Below, one piece after another: positions 14,401-29,728 of a stretch of DNA of 64,000 nucleotides (position 1 is its first letter; each line of letters opens with the position of its first letter). The stretch spans positions 21,181,753-21,245,752 of the forward strand of contig HG738138.1 in NCBI GenBank assembly GCA_000499405.2, written 5' to 3'. The translations under genes were made by a program, and so were the position numbers. This DNA comes from Onchocerca volvulus (Eukaryota > Nematoda > Chromadorea > Rhabditida > Onchocercidae). Under the pieces are notes generated by a model. It was given only the letters and a program-made list of their open reading frames with translations, was not told the origin of the DNA and made no database searches.

Positions 14401-17400
14401 CGGAAACTTGATCTTGATTTAGTTCTTATTCTCTGAATATCTCGAAGGAGTCCGATATTATTCACAGCATATATCAAAATCTTTGATTACATTCTTTAAT
14501 TTTGGAAATCTCAAATCTGAAACTTTTCAAGTTAAAATTAATATTATTCATTTTCAAATTCCATGGTTATGTAAAATTTTGCTCATGATGAGATATTTTT
14601 TATAGGATGGAAGAAGTGATGTCTATAACGATGTTTAAGAGTGCGACGGCATTAACCGATGCTGGCGGCGATAGAGAAATTCACGATCTCACCCATCAAG
14701 ATTTATCTGTCCCTAAATGCTCTGCTCTTCCTGTGATTGTTAGTTATTTTTTTACATGAAGTTAGGTTTTTTAGTATGCAGTCACTTAATACTTTATTTC
14801 TGGAAATTTATTTCTTCAAGATTACAGAGACATATTCATTTTTCAGCTTTGTAAATTTCGAAAAAGAATAGTTTGAACAATGATAACAAGAAATACATAA
14901 AACATTAGATGAAACTTAACTTTTTTCAATCAATTTCCAGAAGGAAACTGTGAACAAAGTATCGAAGAAGTTGGCAGATAGCATTTATAGAAATGCAGGT
15001 GTTAATTTTTTCCTCTATTTAGTAATATTTTGCAGTTTTCATTTATTATCAATGTGTCAAATTAAACTTTTAGCTTGCCTTTTTTTCATAAATATTTGGT
15101 TTGTTTTAATTTAAATTCAATAACTTTTTGTTTAACTTTAATTTATCAACTTTTAGCTGATGTTTTTTACGTTAAACTTTTATTTTTGTGTTTTTCAGTA
15201 CCTTCTTTGTGATTTTTTCTTTAGAAATTGTAAATTTGTTGACAGTTTTTAGCCATTTCTTTCTCACAGGAGTCTGAAGTGTGGCAAATAGCACTAATAG
15301 CTATGCACTTCGTTAATTTGTTACTTAGTAGGACAGTAGTAATTATTAGTGAGTGGCTTCAAATAGATTTGTTGTAATAATATATTTAGTTGAATGATAG
15401 TAGTTCTGAAGCGTTTTTGTAGATTATTACAAGATATGCCATGGTATACTGAAGTGGATAAGAAGTCTAAAATCGATTTAAATCAAAAAAGTGTAGCTCT
15501 TTCATTGCAGTAGCAGTACTAATATTATTAATTATTTTGGAAGTTCCAGAACAATAACTCTCACAGTAATGATGGTAGTAGTAACAATAATCGAGATAAA
15601 ATGGTAATTATCCATAACTTCAGATGTTCAGTTGCCGAGAATTTTTTTCGATGACATGGATTTGGAAATAAAGCAAAAAAAAAGTCAAAAAGTAAGTTAC
15701 ATTATGCAATAGACTCAGCATTATCTCTTTAATAAAATTCCATAAAAACCTTTTCCTTTTCCCTTTTCTAACTGCTTCCATGCATAAATAGAGAAGTTTT
15801 ATGGTCATAAAACTTTCTGCTTATTGTGATTTTTTTTTTCCTTGAGAGATTTTGCACTGTAATAAGCCAGTGCATCTGTAATTCACTATTATTTATTTAT
15901 TTATTTATTTATCCCAGTCTTTTGATATTTTATTTTTCAGTTTTGAAGTCTTAGATGTTGAATAGATGTTGAAATCATTAGGAAAGATTGAGCTTTTGAG
16001 GTTTTTCATCTTAATCATCTATACATATATTCATCTAGTAACTTGTTCTCGCTTTGTTTCTTTCTCTTTAACTTTTCTCTATTTTGCCAATTAGTTTTGC
16101 ATTTTTTTTTTTTTTTTTATAGTGACACGTTTTGATGGCAGTAATATAGTCATAATTTCATTCTCAAACTTTTGTCTCTAAAAATTTTCTTGTACTATTT
16201 AATTTTGAAAGAATGGATGAATAGAAGTGGGAATCCGAAATTTTTCAGAATGGAATCCTTTTATCATTAGGAATTTTTACTTTGTTATTGCTATATTTTT
16301 TTTAACTTAATAATCTGCAGTGCTCTATTTGCAGCTACACATTGAACATGTTGGATCAGATTTTAAGTCCGTGCTGATTGCTAGGGAACGAAATAAATTA
16401 AATGAAGCTGCTATGAATGTGTCTCGAACTGTTCGGCGTACCTGTTCTGATCCATCGAACGATTATAAACAAATTACATGTGGCGTTTCTCTATGTTCGT
16501 TCAGATTTTCGGTTTAATTTTAAAAATCCAAACCTGGAATTAATCTTTTCCATCTTCTTAATTTTTTTTATTACCTATTTATATTTTTTTTAGGGCAGAA
16601 AAGTGATGAAATGAATAGAAATTTGATCTCTGGGTGAGTATTTTATCAGTATTTTATCATATTTTTATCATTTTATCATGCCTCTGAGTTTGTCTTTCGA
16701 AGTTTTAATCATTTCTCGTCTCTAAATTAGCGATATTGATGAATATTTTAAAAAATTAAATATCCTTCGGAAGTAAATATAAGTTTCGGGCAGGAGTGAG
16801 AACAAGCAGCCGTATTCTTCTCAGCCTTCAACCAGTGTGGACAATGCGCGTACTGGCTTAACTTTTAATCCACTTTCTAAACTCGGAAGAACATTAAGGT
16901 CGGTTTAGATTTTGTCTATGAAACCAGTTATCTTCATAATTTTCACTCCAAGTATAATTTGTTGAAAAGTCAGTATTTCTGCACTTTTTTTGTTACGGTG
17001 GAATACCTAAAATAATTTATTATTTTGCATATCCAAGTGCTTATCATAATTACTTTTTTATCCTGGAGATATGTCTTTTTGCTTATCAGTTTTCGAAATA
17101 TCTATTGGCTTAGATGTACTTTTTTATCATGCGAATTTAACGAAATAATTTTTTTAGTATTCATGCAAACACAATTCGTGGTTCGGTGACTTCCGGGACC
17201 GAACGTATGACGCACTCAGCAGTGAGCAGTACAAAATCACTTGCTCAAGGAGTTGTTTCGCAGAGCAAAGCTGTTGCAGGTGAGATTCAGAATTAGCAAT
17301 ATATTATTTTGAATCGTTGAAATTCAGTATTAATCATAGGATAGTCTTTATCTGATTACATTATGCCTATCAAATGGGATGAAATTATATAGATAATTAT

Positions 17401-20400
17401 TGTACTGCAGATTCATCGAGATTGGCATAATAACGGAAAATTGTTTTTTCAAACTCCTCTTGCAAACTGTATATAACAACTGCAGAGTGCTTTCTTATGC
17501 AAACCTTGCCGAATAGCTTCTTGAATATATATTATTCTTTAACAGAAACCAGTATTATTCTCAATAGCGATTTACGATTTTGTTGTAGATTTTTATCTTC
17601 GTTTAATTTACATTTAGGATAAAAGAAAAATAAAGCAATTTGGAAATGATATATTATTGAAATGATGATGCGAGTTAATCGTTGAACTTTAGTTGCTTCA
17701 TAATTTGAAAAGCAGCTGTTCATGCTATTCAAACGTTTTAAATTGTTCTTGCAAATTGGAATCGAAAATTCTGCTCCTATAAGTGATGAGATAACTATGG
17801 CCAGTTTTATATGTTTGGTATTTTTTTACTGTAAAATCTGGATAATAAAATAATAAATTGAGGAAGGATTAATTGGCTGTAGTGTGGGGGTGCAAATTAT
17901 TGTAAATAATAAATTGGAACTCTTTAAGATAATAGACAACGAAAACTTTTTGTAATTAAAGATGCAAATATGAGGAATTTTGAAAAGTCATTACTGAGCA
18001 ATACTTTTTTTTTGTTAAGTAGTTATTTTCTTATGCATTGCTTTATTGAATGCTATATTATTTTAAAATAGTACTACCTTCTCTTTTTTAATATTATTAA
18101 CGAATTTGTGAAAACATGGACTGTTGCCTTCCTCTGAATAGAATTTAGCATAACTTGGCAAGTAAAGCATTTCAGGGTGTTTGTGAAACACCTCGAAATT
18201 AGCCTCTATTTTTTATGTATTTACTGTTTTTCAAAGTTATATCCTGTCTTCCAGTTTTATATATCAAAGGATAACAATGTCTTGCAGGTACCCTACAAAC
18301 TGGTATCCAAACCAGTGTTAAAATGGCAGCAAGCCATGCAAAAACTGCTGTTGGTGCAGTAGCTGCTGTACCGCAAGGTATTGCGAGCATGAGTAGCGGT
18401 TTGTTTTCTACATCGCAATATCCTATTACACCACTTGTTGAGGTTAGCATGTTTTAGTTTTGCTTTGATATTACTTTTAATATGAATTTGGAACGCATGT
18501 AAGAATATTCGCTCTTAGTTAATATTCCTGTTATTATCTCAGCATCATTGTTAGTTCTGTTGGCAACTGATTATCATTTGATGATGTGGTTTGTAGTATC
18601 AATCTTCGTTTTATATGTTAGAAGCCGTGAAATGAAATTGCGCTCCTGCGCAGTTCAAAATTTCTTTTTCTTATATTTTTTATCAAAATAACTTATTAGA
18701 TGTACTATCACTGAAAAAGAAAGGCGATATTCTTGCAGCTAGAATTAATTCATCATTTCGAAGTGATATTTGTATTTCTTTAAATATCTTAACCTTTTCT
18801 CCATAAATCGTATCATATTACTAATGCCATTTTTGAATTCGAATATTATTGATTTTTAACAAAAGTTATCTTGCATACTTAAAATTGATTGGATGTCTTT
18901 TTTAAATCAGGATAATGCTGTTTCGAAAACACGAAAAGAGCAAAATTTGGCTACATTGTTGTGTTTAAAAGAAAAAACAAAGCGTCTGCGAGAGGAAGCT
19001 ATAACAAATAAACAGTAAGTATTCTTCCATATATTTACTAATAAAAAATAGAATTTTCGGATCTTTGATAATGATTTATCAATAATTACCAATTATCAGA
19101 TTGAAATTATGGCATCCTGATTAGAGTGCTATTAAGGGAAATAGTGTAGTCTTCGGTTGACAATGGTGGGTTTTTTTCTTTTTTGTTCAGTTAAATATTT
19201 GGTGTTTTGTACTGTATGGTTAGTTTCTCTTCTCCGTAGTTTTTTTATTGATTGTTCACTAACAACCAAAAATGGACATAATTTTGTTGCCTATGAAACT
19301 GCGTCATATTTTTACGTCTGTTTAACTATTCTAAAATTATTTTAAAGAAAAAGTATCAATGACGGAAAATGACAGTGATTCAATTTATTTGAAATTTTTT
19401 AAATCATTTAATAGTTTTTAATGGCATTATTCAATGTTTGAACAGGGAATCAAATATCGAGATTGAAATTTCGGAATGAGAAAATTAAATGCTGAGAAAG
19501 TGATCAATAGGAAATAAATTAGTTCACAGAAACAAATATCGAGGAAATTATGATCATATTTTGTTTTATTCACTTTATATTTCTCAAGATTTTGTAAATT
19601 GTAGTTGTTTTCATCTTCTTTTTGATACTGCGTCCTTTTTTTGTCTCTTTTTACAGATTTTTTTTTGCTACATCGATGGACGAAATGCTGAACTTGTTCA
19701 AACCACCAAATGAACTTCTTTCTCCAGCCCAAGCATTTCCAGCAACCGAAAAAAGCACCGTAATTGATACATCGTATTACATGAATGTTCGTCTGAATAG
19801 GAATAAAAAGTGTAGCAAAGGTAATTTCAGAGGCTTGTTTGAACTTCATGAAAACTAAAAAATGTAATTTGCAATTCAAAAGCTACTTCAGTTTTCGTAT
19901 TTTTAAAATCTCATGAATTACTTAAAACACTATCATTTTGAATCTCTGCTGGTCCTCTTTCTGCTGTGTCTAATTTTTCCAGCTTTCAGTTTTATGTAAT
20001 AGCTTATCGAATTGGAAAAAATCATGTTCATTTTACTATTTTACTTTCAATTGCGACAAAAAAATTTCTGATTTTGAGGACGAATGGCATCGGTCGATAT
20101 TACGCATTCGTCATCAGCAAGCACTGAAGATACGATCGCTAATTGTGCAAGGCAAGAATTCTGGTTTACTATACCAGACCATAAAGTTGATGCCATTTAT
20201 CACTTCTTGTTACAGTGGAATCCTGAGAAATATGAATTTGTAAGTTTTGCATTTTTTTTGGTTATCTTGAAGCTCTCAAGGAAATTTTTTGAAAAATGAC
20301 GGTGTTTTAAAAGGGGTAGGTTAAAATTTAATTAAACTAAAGGAACTAGTCAAAATCTATAATAGATTATTTACAAGACATATATTTTCTCTTAGTTTGA

Positions 20401-20894
20401 TTTGTAATCTTTTTGTGTTCTTTTTAGGATGCACAGGAAGTGCATCCAAACGAGTCAATTGACCAGAAAAGAACATACGAGCTGCTTGAAGACTGTGGAT
20501 TTGTAGTTCTGGATTCAGAAACTAGTGAAGAATTTGCAAGTTGGTTATTTTACTATCTTAAATAATTGATTTTAAAGTATTATTCTTGAATTTCAGAAAA
20601 AATTTGCGCGTTTATTGCCGCACATGACACATTGCCTTTTAGTGTATCTCATTTCTTTTTTTTGATTGTTAACACCACCTGCATTACCGGTAAAATTTTT
20701 AATGGATATCAATTTCTTCTATAAAGTGGATAATGATTAAAAATGCTTATCCTTATTTCTTCGGAAAATTATTTGGAAAAATGTAGCATATTTAATTAGT
20801 GGCAGATTCTATTTCTTCAGTGAAAAAAGTCGTTAAATTGCCCAACAGTATGATTTTTATTGCATTTTGATTGGCAGTTCAAATTATGGAAATG

Positions 20895-20926
<32 letters not shown>

Positions 20927-21714
20927 CCATAAAATTGATAATTTTGAGATCGTCAAAATAAGATTATAACCAGATATTTGTGTTATCGAAATGGGTCAAT
21001 GATAACAGTATTGTTATTCACAGTAGTACTAATGAGATGTTCGTATAGGTTTGGTCTCCGACCGTATATTTCGAACATTATATTAGTGTCTCTGTGGAAG
21101 GGACACAAAGCAAGAATTTCGTCGTCGATTCAGAGGCAGCTACTCTTCATAATATACACGATGGGCAGAGAGATAGTTCCTCGTCCAATTATCATCATCT
21201 GTTCAGTTATAATTCCAATGGTCATATTAATTATTCTGCATGAATTCACTGACTTTCATACTCTTCACTGAGATTTTCCAATATTTGATTTTTCCAAAAA
21301 AATTATTATTTTCACATGATTCATTAACCATTTAGTAGTTTTTATGATTTGTGTTCTAAAGCTCGTGGAAGACGACTACTGTGATTGGAAGGTCGAGATG
21401 AATCTCTGTCTTGCGTCAGTTTCAGTAATCTCAGTTGGTAATACGATATCTTGAACAGTAATGCTGCAATTGCTATATTTCTTAAGATTTAATAGTTGTA
21501 TGTCAATTTCTCGTCCTTTTCTTTTTACCACTTATTTAACTCTAAGTTTATTTTCAAATATGCGCAAATAACATTTCTCCTTGATAGTCAACAGGAATAT
21601 TTTTTAAAGAACGTTTTTCGCTTAATAAAATTCAGTCATGTCTAATTGTAGTTTTTTTTTCTTTTTTTGTATCTTACCGATTAGATGCCTCTTCCATTGT
21701 GTGTTTCACAGTTA

Positions 21715-21773
<59 letters not shown>

Positions 21774-24700
21774 AAACAACAAAAACATTGGAAAACATGT
21801 CCAGCACAATTCATGTACAGAATTTCTAGTGTTTCCATGACTTCATCTTTCTCTCTCTAATCTGAAAAGTTCTTCATATTTCATACTTATCTCGCATCGA
21901 ATAAGTTGCTCCAACATCATTTCGCTAGAACTTCACATTTTATTTTGCTTTAGCATTAGTTTTACTTTAAATTCAATTTAATTCTTCCATTGCCTTTTTT
22001 TTATTCTTCTTTTATTATAAATTTTATCTTTACTTTTTCCTGATATTCTCTTTATTCAATTTTTTTCGATTCCTTAGTATGCATGATTTTTGAAATTTTA
22101 ATCGAGTACTGAGAATTATGTTCCTTTACGTTTTTCTATCATTTTGCGCTACAAAACGTTGTTTGAATCATAAGAATTGAGTCGCTTAGTCTTAACGGTC
22201 ATTTTCAACCAGTTATTTTGGCATTGAATAAAGATGTTTTTTATATTAACCCGCCATTTATAATGGTCTTTTTTTCTGAAATTTTGTGATAAAAAGTTGG
22301 AGTTTGAGTTTGAGATACGTTTGAATTTCCATTCTCCAAGAACTCTTTGTTCACATATAAGCTTGTTTTAGATACTTATTAACTGAATGCAATATGATGT
22401 TTTGTACTGTTGACAATAACCACATGGCTATAAGTCAAAACATTGAGTTAGTGAAAGCTTTGAATTCAGGAATGAATTAAGTTAATACTCTAGCAAATAG
22501 TGGTTGACTAGCATATGTTATATGTAAACTAAACTAAGAATACTAGATTCATTTCAGATGAACCATAAAGTAAGCTCAACGAAAATTTTTTTTTAATTTT
22601 TCAATTTGCAGGGATTTTTTAAATAATGTATTTCTCATGAAGGTGGGTCTTCGCTGATGAAATTTCTAACAGTGGAAGAAAATTTTGACTTTTTTGTTCA
22701 AGTTGAGAAAACCGGAAACATAAATACTTGAAGCGTGCGTAAATTGATTTCAGTGTATTGCTCTCGATCTCATTTACTGAGTTCTTCTGCTCCATCTTTT
22801 GTTATATATTACTGAAATTTGACAGATGCGTAATAGCATGATTTGTAAATTTTTATTGCTGCGTTGTTATTATTATGAGTAAATAGAATGAAACTGGTTG
22901 ATTGAACAAATCGCTATTGTTCGACTTCTCTCCATTTTGATATTCTCCTCCATCATCATTTCATATGTGTCACATCACTTGTATGTTTGATCATCTGATT
23001 TTTGATTTAGAAAAAGTTTCTTCCTTTTGAAGATTTTTCGGAAGCTCGTTTGAAAAATGTAAAGTTAATTTAGTCACAAGTGCAGTGGGATGTAGTTTCT
23101 TGCATAGAATCCAAAATTTCTTGCAAAAATTTTTGCAGTATTCTAGAAGATGAAGGTCGTGTTTTATTAACTCGTAATGAGGTACTTTGATAAAACATTC
23201 ATTCAAATGAATTCGAATATGAAGGTCGAATAGAAAGAATTCAGCATAGAAGAGAGCTTAAGACGGACAGAATTCTAAAGTATTTTATTTGTTAAATATT
23301 TTATGGTTTTTTTATTTTTTATTTTTTTATTTTTTCATTACTTATGCTTGATGGTTCTTTAAACTAAAACTTTTTAGGCTAATTTCGCTGTTTTCTCATC
23401 TCCATAATGTTTATTTTATTCTTTTGCATTCATTATTACTGTTTACTTAGCAAATGTTCATTAAATTTTCTGAACAGAACCAGTTTGTCAAATGACTTGG
23501 GCTTCGCATTTCCGAAGTTTGAAACGGCGAGTCTGCTGCAACAATTTTTTCCTGTTTATGTTTTTAAAGCCATTCACTTGATTTCTTAAAAAAACGGTAC
23601 TCTTTTCCCATTATCGTATATATTGTTTATATCAGCATATCATCTGAAAGTCTTTTAAAGCAGCAAGTGTTGGCTATTCAGAGTATTCATTGAATAAATA
23701 TTTGTGTTAAAGAGGAACTAGAATCATCTCTTATGGCCAAGCATAACATTTTTGATTATACTATAATTTCTTAAAATTTTAATAATGATTAGAATCCATT
23801 CATTAATTTTTCAATTTCTTCAATTTTTTGTCAATATCATTGTGCCGTCTTTTCTTTTTCATTCTTTGTATAGGAAAAACTTCTTTTATAAAAGATGATA
23901 TTATCTTATTGTTGAAAATAGTATGTATTTTCGAAATATAGAAGAAATCTAAGTTGCTTCTTAATTTGAAAGTTTATTAGAGACAAAATCCAGTTCTGAG
24001 ATTACAATTGATAGTTTAAACAAGATGATAGTTGAATGTTGGAAATCTTAGACATTTAATATTATATAATATGCATCTTCGAGACTTTTGATCATGCAGC
24101 CGTTTTGTTATATTTTTATGAAAGATATACGGAAAACAGTGTGATTTTGAAATTCCTAGCTATTATTTTTGAATCCATTTAAAAAAAAATGTTCGTACAT
24201 GCTCGCAATTTTTCACTAGCTTTCTGAGTTTAGAGTCGAATTTATGAATTTGATCATATATTGCTCATTTTTCTAATTGCTTATTTTCCATCTCTTTTCG
24301 AATATATTTTCATAAGGAAATATTCCTTTATTTTTGTTATTTTTTTTTACATCATTCCACATTTTTGAGTGATAAAATGATAATTGCCCATATTTTTCGG
24401 ATCTTTCTATCAATTCCTGTTCCACTTCGTATTTAACTTTTTTTCAAGCAGTGAGAAATGATTTAGCTGTCCATCAAATTTATTTGGAAAAAAGCCTTTT
24501 TGTAGATGTTTTTCTCTATCACTGAGAAAGGCTTCCATTATGAGAAAAAATGTATAACGATTTAGTTTATGATAATATTTTACTATTTGCTGAGTTTAGG
24601 CAGATAAATGGGTTGATGTATATTTTGAATGGATGGGAGAGCAGTAAGCTTGATGTATATTTTGAATGGAGCTTTTTCGGAATCAACGAAATATTGATGT

Positions 24701-27700
24701 AATCTTCTCAAATGCAAAATTGGCTTGTTGATAAGCATATTTCATAACAAATATATCAGTCTTCGCCATAAATTTCTCATATAAATCTCTTTTTGATAAT
24801 TAGTTATAAAATGATGTGGTATAAAAAATGACGTGGCAAAATAACTTTTTGTGGTCTTTGATGCAATATTTTATGCTCTCTGATAATAACCCATACCGTA
24901 TCATGCTTACAAAATGTCCTGCACCCTGAAAATCACATTTCGCAATTATTCAACAAAAACTATCAAAAAATCGATGTTCTTTATCCTAAATTCAATTCAA
25001 CGAATTGAGGATATTGAAAATGCTAGGTAATTCTGCTAAGAATATCGTATTTCAGTTCATCTGAATATCAGAATAGCTAGATTTGATGACCCTTATAAAA
25101 ACTTTGACTTGATTTTCATACATCTTCTTACTTTCTTGTTTGAAAAATCACAATTAATACAAAAGAAAAATTAGCAAAATTAGAAAAGGAGGAGATCGAA
25201 ACTAATTTTATGGAAAGTTTTTTCTTTCAATGTACCAAGAAAGTTTTTATTTCAGTGGTTTTTTGGTTTAATTCTATTAAAATAGGTTTCTATTTTTTCT
25301 ACTTCTCTTGATTGATTGATTTTACATAATAGAAGTTTCTGGTTTATTTTATTTTCTTTCCACGATATTCGACTTTTTCTCTCGCTATTTTTTATAGTTT
25401 CACCTTTTATTTGTTGCAGAAATCATCTTTTATTTCAAAAATATTTTTGTTCTTTTATCCTACTGCAATTATTCGTATATGTATTCTGGCAGTGGTTTCA
25501 TGGATCAATAATCATTTCATAGAATTATATAAAAATTCTTTATAACAATTTAACGTTTTGCATGGTATGTCTTTAGTATTCAATTGCATGTATCTGAATT
25601 ATTCTAAGCTTCATTTCTATTGGCGATTAATGCAAGAACTTATCAGTAACTAGCTTTCCTTTCCATCATTGTAAATGTATGCTATTCTGCAGGAGAGGCG
25701 TAAACTTGGGTGTAATCATGTATTATTAATGAATATTTTTTTTCTATTTAAAAGGGGATCTAATTTTGATTTGACTATTCAGTCAAGGAATGCATTCTTC
25801 GTCAATATATTAATGCATATCAAATTTTTTGACATTTAGTTTCCTCTTCAGGAAGTGCATTTTATTATAAGTTACTGTCAAAATTTTATTCAATGAAATT
25901 ACTGGTTCTACTTGGAACCAGTTTTTTTGATCGACCAATTTCTTACTTGTTTCAAAATTATTAGGTTTTAACTTCCAAATCGCTCATTCAATGAGCAATA
26001 TATAGGTTATGAAATCACCGAAAATACTAAATCATTCATTTGTTTCTTCAGTAATAATTAGTAATATAACTTATGGGATTGTGTATGTGTGCAAGTTTTC
26101 TGTGTAATAACTTTTTCAATAAAATATTCATATTTTTTCACTATCATATTTTTTATTTTTACCATATTTTTTGGTAAATCTTATTCTTTTTATTTATGTA
26201 CTAATTGTATTATTTTTAATGTAGTAATGTCCTGAGATGATTACTTGATTACAACTCTGTACAAAATATTCAATCATACCGCTCCTCTCAAAAATTCTAA
26301 TTTCGACGCTATTTTACTTAAGACAATTCATCATTCTAAAGAGTTCAGTTTCTACATATATTTTTTCATATGATTCATTTTTCTTCTTACTAGATTGAAG
26401 TCTTGATATATTCCTATATAAAATATTTGGTATAAAAATGCCATCTCACTTTTTGTTGCCATTTTATTTTTTTATTTAATCAAACTTAAAATTAACCTAG
26501 CTTCACTTTACATGTCTGCGAAAGAATTCTTTTTTTCTTTATCTTTGAAACTTCTTAAATAAAACTAGTTTGGACTGAATGGAAGATTCTCAGAGTAAAT
26601 CTTGATCCATATATTTCGATTTTCGTAAAGTAGGTTTTCTTTATTATTAATAAATAAATAAAGCATTTGTAATGTGCAAAAATAATTTGAGGTATGTCAG
26701 TAATGAAAAAAGAAATTTTGCCTCTCTAATGATCATAAATCAAAATTACGATACTTCTCTTTTGATTTCACGTGATATTCTCGTGCAGCTGAAAAAAAAA
26801 AAAAAAAACAATTCCGGCAGTGCAAATGCATTTCCTTTTTTCTGTTTTGCTAAATTGCTAATGATGTAGTCTTTCTTGCTTGGAATGCATGAGGTTTTTC
26901 AAGATTTCATGGAAGTTATATTTACCTTTCAATGTAAAAAAAATTTTTTTTGGAAGGGAAAATAAAAAATTGGAATCCATCTTGAAAATGCTAATGAAAT
27001 TTTTTTATAAAAAATCATTAGTTCAGACTTTTTTCTTTCGAATTTACCGATCTTATTTAAAAAAGATGGAATTTCTTGCTGCTCTTTTAAAATATATGGT
27101 CAAAGAATTCTGTTATTTAATATTTATTATTTTGTTGCCGCATAAATACTTTCATAATATTGCGGCAATTATGATGACTTCTCCATTCCTGACTTTTCCT
27201 TAAAAATTCCGACAAAAATTATCTTTTTTTCTTTTGTTTAGTTTATCTTCTATTGCTCTTCTATTGCTCTTTTTTTTTTTTTTTGAAGAGTTTCTTTAGT
27301 AAATGGGGCATATTTTTTGTGCAGGCGATAATTTTCAAGTAGGAACGAATTTCGTGTTGTCAGTTCAAATTATTGTGTTTCACTGATCTAACCTGCAGGT
27401 GATCCACTTCTCGTTTCGGTTCATTTTTCTTTTTGTTATTTCCTGTTTTGATCCATTTATCTTAGAGTACTTATTTTGAATATCGGATCTTTGCATTTCA
27501 GCTCATGGCATTGTAATTAAATCGCGAACTTTCCGAATACCAAAGAAATGATGATTATTAGCATTTGATCTTTGTCGCAAAAACTTAATTAATGAGCATA
27601 GATCTTAAATCTTCTAAAGTGGGAAGAAAACTGAAACTTTCCCGAAATTCCCGAATTTTCACAAGAATCTCTCGAGCATTCTGAGCTGACATCAGAAAAA

Positions 27701-29672
27701 AAAAATGATTTTAATTTTTCAAATTTTTATTCTATCTCATGATAAAAATCAGAAGTCTCAAATATTTAAATTGAGTAAAAGTTTCAGTTTGACACTTTTT
27801 TTAGACATTAGTTGGAAATATTTGTGAGAAAATCCTTGACATCGAAACTTTTGAAAAAATAAACCTTTCTGTTTTCTGACATCATTTGGTGTTTTTCATT
27901 TTCAGTATTTTAGAATGACATGGCGAGTTTGAGCGCAGCGAAAGCAAAATTTTTTAGCTTGAGCTTTCACTTTACATCTGCTATACTGTTACTGGCAGTA
28001 TAAATAGATGCATGTTTATGAAACATTTGCATTGTCTGAACTGTTTGCACAATGATTGTGTTTTTAGATGTTTGATTACAAAATTTTACGGTTGTGAAAG
28101 AATTAGAATTGTTTTCGTGTCTTAGGACTTTTTCCATGAAATTTAATTTTAATCAAGTATTGGGAAATGGTTGAATAATATGTTTGATGCTGTAAACATG
28201 ATTTTGTTTAAGTGACAAAATAGTTCTCATTTGGGGGTTTTGATATTGTGCTAGAGTTTCAAAATATATTTTGTCCGAACTTATACTTCTTTATGCTGCA
28301 GTCATTTTTCAAACACTAGTGTGAGGGCATTTGTAGAATTAAAAAAAAATTTCCTGGACTAATTTTTATTTTAACTAAAAAAATTCCAATGCATCGCGTA
28401 GCTCTGATGAAAATCCGGATTTATGTTAGACCTGCAGATTTCTATCATGAGCGTAATTCTTAAAATATTGCTAAAAAGTGGATTTGTTGGGTAGAAGATA
28501 GTGCACTAAAAAGCATTTGAAATTTCCAGTTCTTTTTATTTCTATCTGTTGGAAATACCGATTAATTGTTTGATTTTATGTTTTAGAAAAAGTACTAAAG
28601 TAAGTAGAAGAATAATATATTTAATCATAGCTGGGCGAAGGCACAAGTAGCTAAATATATTGAATGCAAAAATTATTTTATTCGAACTAAAATGTTTCTC
28701 GAGCTTCGCCAAACAATATTAAAATATTCAATAAAAATATAAGAATTCAGAATCTTTTAATTTTTAAGAAAATAAAGAAAGTCTTTTCTTTTTTTATTAT
28801 GAAATGATTTTTGTAGACGATGCATTAAGCATTCATCTTGGTCAGTCTTAATTTTTTTGTAAGCAGTAGTTTTGAGGACTTTTTGAAGGAAATTAATAAT
28901 TAATATTTGTTAAATTTAGTTTTAATTTTAATCATCACATTTTAATTGTTATATTTTATTATTTCAATTAAAATCACAGTATAGACAAATGATAATCCCA
29001 GCTTTCAAAAAGAATATGGGAAAGCTTTGCAGTTGTGCCTTTGCTTGCCAACCATTATGAAGAGAGTTGTTCTTTGTTAGGTGGAATTTAAATGAAAAGA
29101 TTTTGATTGTATTCTTCCTCTGTAGATTTGTATTTGGACCTAGAGAGGGATTTGTAATTTTCAGCCGGATTATCCATTTTTGTCTTCATTCAAGATATAT
29201 TTTGGCATTCTACTTGTTCTTTTTTCGACTTGTGAAATTATAACATTTTGCTCAAAGTTGTTACATCTTTGAAGGATAGGGAATACCCAGTGCTCAAGCA
29301 TTTTTTTTTCGGAGACTTCGAATTTATTAGAACAGGAATGCTTACATTTGATTTAAATAGAAAGCTAATGCTTTGTTAAATTTGTGAGATTTATCATTCT
29401 GGGATTACTTCCGCTTGCACGAAACTTTCGGTGTCTCCAAATTTTCTGAATCTTATTAGTTTAAGCATATTTATGTTGTAGTCTGAATGTATAGAGAATT
29501 CACTATTATATAAAATAAAAATCAGTTAAATAAAAAGCTTTCTGTTTCAAAATATAGTGCGGCAAGGTATTATAACTTAATTCAACACTTATTGCTTTTT
29601 ATGATTAATTTAGACATTTCCATACTTTTAATACAAGTGTAGATAACACAGCATTATTCACACACATACACA

Positions 29673-29728
<56 letters not shown>

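Noticed and set aside
26880..27203. 107-codon + strand frame
   Set aside because: Phe/Leu/Lys-rich translation of AT-rich intron; no acceptor in a matching phase and no similarity recognised.
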